Assembly: GCA_902795555.1 (NCBI GenBank)
Contig: CADBLV010000332.1
Span: 1-7,528 of the forward strand
Length of the DNA stretch: 7,528 nt
Origin: an uncultured Eubacteriales bacterium
GTDB lineage: Bacteria > Bacillota_A > Clostridia > Christensenellales > Aristaeellaceae
Reading direction: 5' to 3'
Part shown: positions 1 through 7,528 of the stretch, one piece after another
How the letters are laid out: each line of letters starts with the position of its first letter
How positions within the stretch are numbered: the stretch's first letter is position 1
Program-made: the position numbers and the translations under genes
The notes under the pieces: generated by a model
What the model saw: the letters and a program-made list of their open reading frames with translations, nothing else
The model's database searches: none
Told to the model about the DNA's origin: nothing

Positions 1-621
1 CCGCAGGGTGGCCGCGGCGATGCTAAGGTTATGGCCCAGGATCGCCCGGGGCTTTCCGTCCTTTCCGTACTTACCGATCCGCGGCCCCAGCATCTTGGCG
101 CCGATCATGGCGCAGACGCCGCCGACCATGTGCACAGCCGTGGAGCCGGCGAAATCGTGAAAGCCCATTTCCGCCAGCCAGCCGCCGCCCCAGATCCAGA
201 GACCGCTTACCGGATAGATGAACAGGGAAATCGCCGCGGAATAGATGCAGTAGGCGGAGAATTTCGTCCTCTCTGCCATGGCCCCGGAAACGATCGTGGC
301 TGAGGTAGCGCAGAAGACAGTCTGAAAGATGGCATAGGCCCACAGGGGAACACCGGCGGGCAGCACAGCACCGTATTCCTTCATGATGAAGGGATCAATC
401 CATCCGAACACTGCGGTTCCCGTCCCGAACATGATGCCGAATCCAAACAGCCAGTAAAGCGGCGTCCCGATACAGAAGTCCATCAGGTTCTTCATCAGGA
501 TATTCCCGGTGTTCTTGGCCCGGGTAAAGCCGGCTTCACACATGGCAAACCCTGCCTGCATGAAGAAGACCAGTGCCGCCCCCAGCAGCACCCAGATTGT
601 GTTCGCGGGAGAATACGTCAT
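1..621 (-). CDS. amt: Amt-family ammonium transporter, 5' part (207 codons, C-terminus beyond window)
   Basis: This is an integral membrane channel of the Amt/Mep/Rh family that takes up ammonium. The frame is open from the ATG at 621 to the window edge, so about half of a typical 400-450 residue protein is visible. Family motifs in order are AGFAMCEAGFTRAKN (about residues 20-34), KNLMDF (about 44-49), GAMAERTKF (about 112-120), DFAGSTAVH (156-164) and GHN (196-198). By eye alignment to E. coli AmtB with an offset of 4, F99 and F103 match the Phe-gate region, D156 matches D160, and H164 matches the first pore histidine H168. The second pore histidine lies outside the window. Several hydrophobic membrane segments are evident. 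The ATG was chosen because GGAG (632-635) sits about 10 nt upstream; another ATG touching that GGAG is out of frame. The gene has its own promoter and leader hairpin, and lies 145 bp downstream of gltD on the same strand. A PII gene (glnK) often follows amt but cannot be seen here. Confidence 0.95.
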   Translation of the reverse strand, partial: MTYSPANTIWVLLGAALVFFMQAGFAMCEAGFTRAKNTGNILMKNLMDFCIGTPLYWLFGFGIMFGTGTAVFGWIDPFIMKEYGAVLPAGVPLWAYAIFQTVFCATSATIVSGAMAERTKFSAYCIYSAAISLFIYPVSGLWIWGGGWLAEMGFHDFAGSTAVHMVGGVCAMIGAKMLGPRIGKYGKDGKPRAILGHNLSIAAATLR

Positions 622-654
622 TCAGAATCATCTCCGTTTCCGTCAGAATATATC

Positions 655-695
655 AAAAGAGGCGCCGGGAGTTTTGCACTCCCTTGCGCCTCTCT
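655..695 (-). terminator. 5'-proximal terminator-like hairpin (attenuator candidate) in the amt leader
   Basis: On the minus strand AGAGGCGC (693-686) pairs perfectly with GCGCCTCT (665-658), and A695/G694 can extend the stem onto the T-tract. After two unpaired A's (685-684), GGGAGT (683-678) pairs with ACTCCC (672-667) around the loop GCAAA. A short T-run (658-655) follows. The hairpin lies between the amt promoter and the amt ATG, starting only a few nt after the predicted transcription start, so it would attenuate amt rather than end it. It could also stop readthrough from gltBD, which comes from the same direction. It shares GCAAGGGAG (687-679) with the leaders of gltB and asnB. The U-tract is shorter than in those two, so termination may be weaker. 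Confidence 0.75.
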
Positions 696-705
696 GATGA
701 TCGGG

Positions 706-734
706 ATTGTATCCTGTATTCAAATCCCTGTCAA
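706..734 (-). promoter_or_regulatory. sigma-A/sigma70-type promoter of amt
   Basis: Read on the minus strand, a perfect -35 TTGACA (734-729) is separated by exactly 17 bp from the -10 box TACAAT (711-706, 5 of 6 consensus bases). The start of transcription would fall near 698-701. This makes amt independent of gltBD transcription although both are on the same strand. Confidence 0.85.
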
Positions 735-738
735 GGGC

Positions 739-757
739 AAAAACAATTGAAAAACAA
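739..757 (-). repeat. TTGTTTTT direct repeat, 11-bp period, just upstream of the amt -35 box
   Basis: On the minus strand TTGTTTTT occurs at 757-750 and again at 746-739, one helical turn apart, ending 4 bp before the -35 box. It could be an AT-rich UP element, an activator site, or the weak T-rich end of gltD transcription. The sequence is simple, so function is uncertain. A near copy lies upstream of asnB. Confidence 0.35.
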
Positions 758-766
758 GCGGCTCCT

Positions 767-2167
767 TCACCGTCTCAGATACGCGTCCGCTTCCTTCGCG
801 GCTGCGCGGCCGTCCGCCAGCGCCCGCACGACCAGGCTCTGGCCCGTGCGCATGTCGCCGGCGCTGAAAAGCTTCCCGCCCAGATGATGTCCCTGATCAT
901 CCGGCATCAGCCTTCCCCGGCCGTCCGCGGAAAGGTTGAAAGCCATCCGGGTTTTCTCGTCGCATCCGACAAATCCCGCGGCAATCAGCATCAGATCACA
1001 GGCCATTCGCTGCTCCGAACCCGGAATCGGTTCCGTTTTCCCGTCCGCGCCCCTTCGCAGTTTCACGGTTTCCGCCGCCGTAATCCGGTGCTGTTCATCG
1101 GTCAGAATGCGTCTGACCGTGGTTTCATACACCCGCGGATCCCCGCCCTGCATCGTCCGCGCCTCAATCTGGCCGTAATCCGTCCGGAGCGTCCGCGGCC
1201 ATTCCGGCCATGGATTAGCCGGGGTTCTGCCTGTCGGCGGAGCCGGCATCATCTCCACCTGGATCACGGAGGCACAGCCCTGCCGCAGGACGGTTCCGAC
1301 GCAGTCGTTTCCGGTGTCCCCGCCGCCGATCACCATCACGTGCAATCCTTTCGCCAGATCGTGTTCCTCCCCGGCCAGGAGTTTCCCGGTTGTCTCCGAC
1401 AGGAAATCGACAGCGAAGCGAACCCCTTCCGCGTCCGTGTCTTCGATGTTCAGAGATCTGGGTTTCCGGCTTCCGCCGCACAGGAGAACGGCATCAAAGC
1501 CTTCCGCGGTCTCCGGATTCGCTTCCGTGTTCAGGCGGAAGGAAATCCCCTCCTCTTCCATCAGATGAATCCGGCGTTCCAGAATGTGCTTGGGCAGTTT
1601 CATATTCGGAATACCGTACATCAGGAGGCCCCCGGGCCGGTCCGCCCGCTCAAACACGGTCACCCGGTGTCCGGCCTGATTCAGCCGGTCCGCGGCGGCC
1701 AGGCCGGAAGGTCCGCTGCCGATCACGGCCACCGTCTTTCCGGTCCGCTGAGCGGGAACCCGCGCGCGAACCCATCCCTCCTGAAATCCCTTTTCGATCA
1801 GATACAGCTCATTGTCCCGGTTCGTCACTGCGTCGTCAGCCAGGTTGCAGGCTTTTTCGCACAGGGCCGGGCAGACCCTCCCCGTGAATTCCGGAAACGG
1901 CGCCGTCTCCAGCAGCCGTTCCAGGGCTTCCCGCTCCTGTCCGCGATACAGCAGGTCGTTCCATTCCGGAATCAGGTTATGCAGAGGGCATCCGAAGGCA
2001 GACTGACAGAAAGGAACCCCGCAGTTCATGCATCGGGAAGCCTGGCAGGCGCGTTCCTCTGCTCCCTGCGGAACATGCAGATCCTCATAGTCCTGCAGCC
2101 GTTCCCGGACATCCCGGAAAGGATTTTCCTTCCGGCCGTATTCCAGAAAGCCGGTCACCTTGCCCAT
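767..2167 (-). CDS. gltD: Glutamate synthase, small (beta) subunit GltD
   Basis: This 466-residue protein is the electron-input subunit of glutamate synthase. It oxidises NAD(P)H through FAD and passes electrons by iron-sulfur clusters to GltB. Domains: an N-terminal cysteine-rich region with C46, C49, C54, C60 and C99, C103, C107, the usual ligands of two 4Fe-4S clusters; a first dinucleotide-binding fold with G150-S-G152-P-S-G155 (FAD); a second with GGGDTG (281-286), the NAD(P)H site; and the C-terminal SAGDMRTGQSLVV motif (435-447) that completes FAD binding. The length is normal for the family. Its ATG lies 3 bases after the gltB stop, and its ribosome binding site (GGGAGG, 2181-2176, 8 nt spacing) is inside the end of gltB, which implies translational coupling and equal subunit supply. 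After the stop only a weak 4-bp stem followed by T-rich sequence is seen, so gltBD may end partly at the amt leader hairpin. NADPH is the usual donor for bacterial GltBD, but the sequence alone does not settle NADPH versus NADH. Confidence 0.97.
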   Translation of the reverse strand: MGKVTGFLEYGRKENPFRDVRERLQDYEDLHVPQGAEERACQASRCMNCGVPFCQSAFGCPLHNLIPEWNDLLYRGQEREALERLLETAPFPEFTGRVCPALCEKACNLADDAVTNRDNELYLIEKGFQEGWVRARVPAQRTGKTVAVIGSGPSGLAAADRLNQAGHRVTVFERADRPGGLLMYGIPNMKLPKHILERRIHLMEEEGISFRLNTEANPETAEGFDAVLLCGGSRKPRSLNIEDTDAEGVRFAVDFLSETTGKLLAGEEHDLAKGLHVMVIGGGDTGNDCVGTVLRQGCASVIQVEMMPAPPTGRTPANPWPEWPRTLRTDYGQIEARTMQGGDPRVYETTVRRILTDEQHRITAAETVKLRRGADGKTEPIPGSEQRMACDLMLIAAGFVGCDEKTRMAFNLSADGRGRLMPDDQGHHLGGKLFSAGDMRTGQSLVVRALADGRAAAKEADAYLRR

Positions 2168-2170
2168 CTC

Positions 2171-6514
<4,344 letters not shown>

Positions 6515-6520
6515 CCTGGT

Positions 6521-6527
6521 CCTCCTT
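6521..6527 (-). promoter_or_regulatory. Ribosome binding site of gltB
   Basis: AAGGAGG on the minus strand, 6 nt before the ATG at 6514. It fixes the start and therefore a 24-residue propeptide before the catalytic cysteine. Confidence 0.85.
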
Positions 6528-6554
6528 CAGTTCCGTCCGTTCCCGGCCGCAATC

Positions 6555-6596
6555 AAAAAAGGCAAGCCGAGCCCTCGTTCGTGGCTCCCTTGCCTT
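6555..6596 (-). terminator. 5'-proximal terminator-like hairpin (attenuator candidate) in the gltB leader
   Basis: On the minus strand AAGGCAAG (6596-6589) pairs perfectly with CTTGCCTT (6566-6559), and GAGCC (6587-6583) pairs with GGCTC (6573-6569) around the loop ACGAACGAG. A run of T's extends to 6555. This is a textbook intrinsic terminator, but it lies between the gltB promoter and gltB, beginning about 4 nt after the predicted transcription start. Its T-tract serves only leftward transcription, so it is not the end of a rightward gene. It would end most transcripts at roughly 45 nt unless relieved. Its 5' arm shares a 14-nt sequence with the asnB hairpin. Confidence 0.85.
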
Positions 6597-6606
6597 GTAT
6601 GTCGGG

Positions 6607-6635
6607 ATCATAACACCCGCCTTTTTCGCTGTCAA
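6607..6635 (-). promoter_or_regulatory. sigma-A/sigma70-type promoter of gltBD
   Basis: On the minus strand, a perfect -35 TTGACA (6635-6630), a 17-bp spacer and the -10 TATGAT (6612-6607, 5 of 6). Transcription should start near 6599-6602, giving a leader of about 86 nt. The first five bases after the -10 (CCCGA) are identical to those of the amt promoter. Confidence 0.87.
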
Positions 6636-6644
6636 GCATCCGGA

Positions 6645-6663
6645 TTGTTTTCCCTTTGTTTTC
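6645..6663 (+). repeat. TTGTTTTC direct repeat, 11-bp period, between the divergent promoters
   Basis: TTGTTTTC occurs at 6645-6652 and 6656-6663, one helical turn apart, in the 53 bp between the two -35 boxes. It ends 25 bp before the asnB -35 and lies 9 bp behind the gltB -35. It resembles the TTGTTTTT pair upstream of amt in both sequence and period. It could be a regulator site or an UP-like element serving gltB (reading GAAAACAA on that strand). Low complexity limits confidence. Confidence 0.35.
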
Positions 6664-6688
6664 ACTGTCCGATCCTCCCTTCTTCTGC

Positions 6689-6717
6689 TTGACAACTCCG
6701 CCCCGGAATGATACCAT
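6689..6717 (+). promoter_or_regulatory. sigma-A/sigma70-type promoter of asnB
   Basis: A perfect -35 TTGACA (6689-6694), a 17-bp spacer and the -10 TACCAT (6712-6717, 4 of 6, the weakest of the three promoters here). Transcription should start near 6723-6726. It is divergent from the gltB promoter, with 53 bp between the -35 boxes, so one bound regulator could control both. Confidence 0.8.
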
Positions 6718-6727
6718 ACCTGCCAAC

Positions 6728-6769
6728 AAGGCAAGGGAGTCCTGTGGGATGGGTCAACCTGCCTTTTTT
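6728..6769 (+). terminator. 5'-proximal terminator-like hairpin (attenuator candidate) in the asnB leader
   Basis: AAGGCA (6728-6733) pairs with TGCCTT (6760-6765); after unpaired A6734, GG (6735-6736) pairs with CC (6758-6759); then GA...TCC (6737-6742, G6739 bulged) pairs with GGGTC (6751-6755) around the loop TGTGGGAT. Six T's (6764-6769) follow, then G and four more T's. It sits between the asnB promoter and asnB, starting a few nt after the predicted transcription start. The bulges show that the 5' arm keeps the shared AAGGCAAGGGAG even at a cost to pairing. Confidence 0.78.
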
Positions 6770-6791
6770 GTTTTCTGCCCCATTTTAGTTC

Positions 6792-6797
6792 AGGAGG
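6792..6797 (+). promoter_or_regulatory. Ribosome binding site of asnB
   Basis: AGGAGG, 8 nt before the ATG at 6806. It favours this start, which places the catalytic cysteine at residue 2, over an in-frame ATG at 6749 inside the leader hairpin. Confidence 0.85.
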
Positions 6798-6805
6798 CGA
6801 TCCGT

Positions 6806-7528
6806 ATGTGTTCCATTTTCGGTCTGACCAGCGCCAGGGTTCCCAGAGAGCTGATTGAAACCTGCTTTAACCGCACGATCTCCCGCGGCCCGGACATGAG
6901 CCGGCTGGAAACGATTCCCGGAGGAGTCCTCGGTTTCCACCGTCTTGCGATCATGGGGCTGAATGAGCGCGGTATGCAGCCCTTTCATCTAGGAAAGGAC
7001 GCGGTCGTCTGCAATGGGGAGCTCTACGGGTTCCGTCCCCTGCGGGAACGGCTGATGGAAACCTATGATATTCAGGGAGAATCGGATTGTGAGATTCTTC
7101 TCCCGCTCTATCATGAATACGGTGTCGAGATGTTCAAAACCCTGGATGCGGAGTTTGCCCTGATTCTGTATGACGGGGAGCAGAACAAGGTCATCGCCGC
7201 CCGGGATCCCATCGGCATCCGCCCCCTCTATTACGGACGTCTGGAGGACGGGGAATGGGCCTTCGCCAGCGAGCCGAAAAACCTCATGGGCCTCTGTGAA
7301 ACGATCCTCCCCTTTCCCCCGGGGCATTACTGGATGGACGGCGAATTTATTCAATATGCCGATCCGGCTTATGTCGGATATTTCACCATGAAAACCGAGG
7401 AGGAGGTCTGCCCGAAGCTGCGCCGCCTGCTGATCGACGGTGTGGAAAAGCGGCTGGACGCGGACGCGCCCGTCGGTTTCCTGCTCTCCGGCGGCCTGGA
7501 TTCCTCCCTGGTCTGTGCCATCGCCCGG
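6806..7528 (+). CDS. asnB: Asparagine synthetase, glutamine-hydrolysing, 5' part (241 codons, C-terminus beyond window)
   Basis: AsnB makes asparagine from aspartate, ATP and glutamine in the cytoplasm. The protein begins MCSIFGL, so Met removal exposes C2, the Ntn-type glutaminase nucleophile. Glutamine-site residues match E. coli AsnB by eye: R46 in HRLAIMGL (R49), N70-G71-E72 in NGELYG (N74-G75-E76) and D94 in ESDCE (D98). RDPIGIRPLYYG and ASEPKNL follow, as in the family. The synthetase domain begins near residue 205, and the ATP-pyrophosphatase loop SGGLDSS is at 228-234. The frame stays open to the window edge; family members are about 500-630 residues, so less than half is visible. SGGLDSS and ASEPKNL distinguish it from GlmS and PurF, which share the N-terminal fold. 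NGELYG, where NGEIYN is usual, is a minor variation. The gene is divergent from gltBD and has the same leader design, suggesting common nitrogen control. Confidence 0.95.
   Translation, partial: MCSIFGLTSARVPRELIETCFNRTISRGPDMSRLETIPGGVLGFHRLAIMGLNERGMQPFHLGKDAVVCNGELYGFRPLRERLMETYDIQGESDCEILLPLYHEYGVEMFKTLDAEFALILYDGEQNKVIAARDPIGIRPLYYGRLEDGEWAFASEPKNLMGLCETILPFPPGHYWMDGEFIQYADPAYVGYFTMKTEEEVCPKLRRLLIDGVEKRLDADAPVGFLLSGGLDSSLVCAIAR

Noticed and set aside
655..695. ANTAR dual-hairpin or LicT/RAT antiterminator site as an explanation of the leader hairpins
   Set aside because: ANTAR targets need two hairpins with hexaloops carrying A at position 1 and G at position 4. Here there is one hairpin per leader, and the loops (GCAAA, ACGAACGAG, TGTGGGAT) do not fit. 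The shared sequence does not match a RAT element.
509..887. Small plus-strand reading frames across the amt/gltD intergenic region
   Set aside because: They overlap amt or gltD antisense, have no ribosome binding site and show no recognisable sequence.
6515..6560. GGACGGAA in the gltB leader (minus strand), resembling part of the glnA-type glutamine riboswitch core
   Set aside because: Only a short string matches from memory. The preceding stem and the rest of the conserved core are absent, and the segment lies between the terminator and the ribosome binding site.
6515..6805. T-box leader upstream of asnB or gltB
   Set aside because: The leaders are under 100 nt and lack the T-box core (AGGGTGGNACCGCG-like) and a specifier stem.
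6785..7354. Minus-strand frames opposite asnB
   Set aside because: They are antisense to a clear asnB coding sequence with intact catalytic motifs.

Overview
The window is a compact nitrogen-assimilation locus, most likely from a GC-rich anaerobic Firmicute (Clostridia-like). The support for that is indirect: moderately high GC, strong AAGGAGG-type ribosome binding sites, Bacillus/Clostridium-style sigma-A promoters (TTGACA-N17-TAnnAT), and the protein types present. No 16S or other marker is in the window, so the lineage call is an inference.

Layout, left to right. (1) Positions 1-621, minus strand: the first 207 codons of an Amt-family ammonium transporter; its 3' end lies outside the window. 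(2) Positions 622-766: intergenic, with an amt promoter and a strong 5'-proximal hairpin. (3) Positions 767-2167 and 2171-6514, minus strand: gltD and gltB, the small and large subunits of glutamate synthase (GOGAT), transcribed gltB then gltD and separated by 3 bases. (4) Positions 6515-6805: a 291-bp divergent regulatory region with back-to-back promoters for gltB (leftward) and asnB (rightward), each followed at once by a terminator-like hairpin. (5) Positions 6806-7528, plus strand: the first 241 codons of a glutamine-hydrolysing asparagine synthetase (AsnB), running off the right edge.

Together the genes bring in ammonium (Amt), make glutamate from glutamine and 2-oxoglutarate (GltBD), and spend glutamine amide nitrogen on asparagine (AsnB). 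All three transcription units start the same way: a near-consensus promoter, then within 11-14 nt of the -10 box a hairpin with a T-tract. The 5' arm of each hairpin carries the same GCAAGGGAG sequence, while the loops and 3' arms differ. In amt and asnB some of the conserved bases are not paired in the hairpin, so selection for base pairing alone does not explain their conservation. This looks like a shared leader attenuator or recognition element for a nitrogen regulon, and I do not recognise it as a known riboswitch or antiterminator family. It is the most interesting signal here. The long plus-strand reading frames opposite gltB and gltD are antisense shadows and are not annotated.
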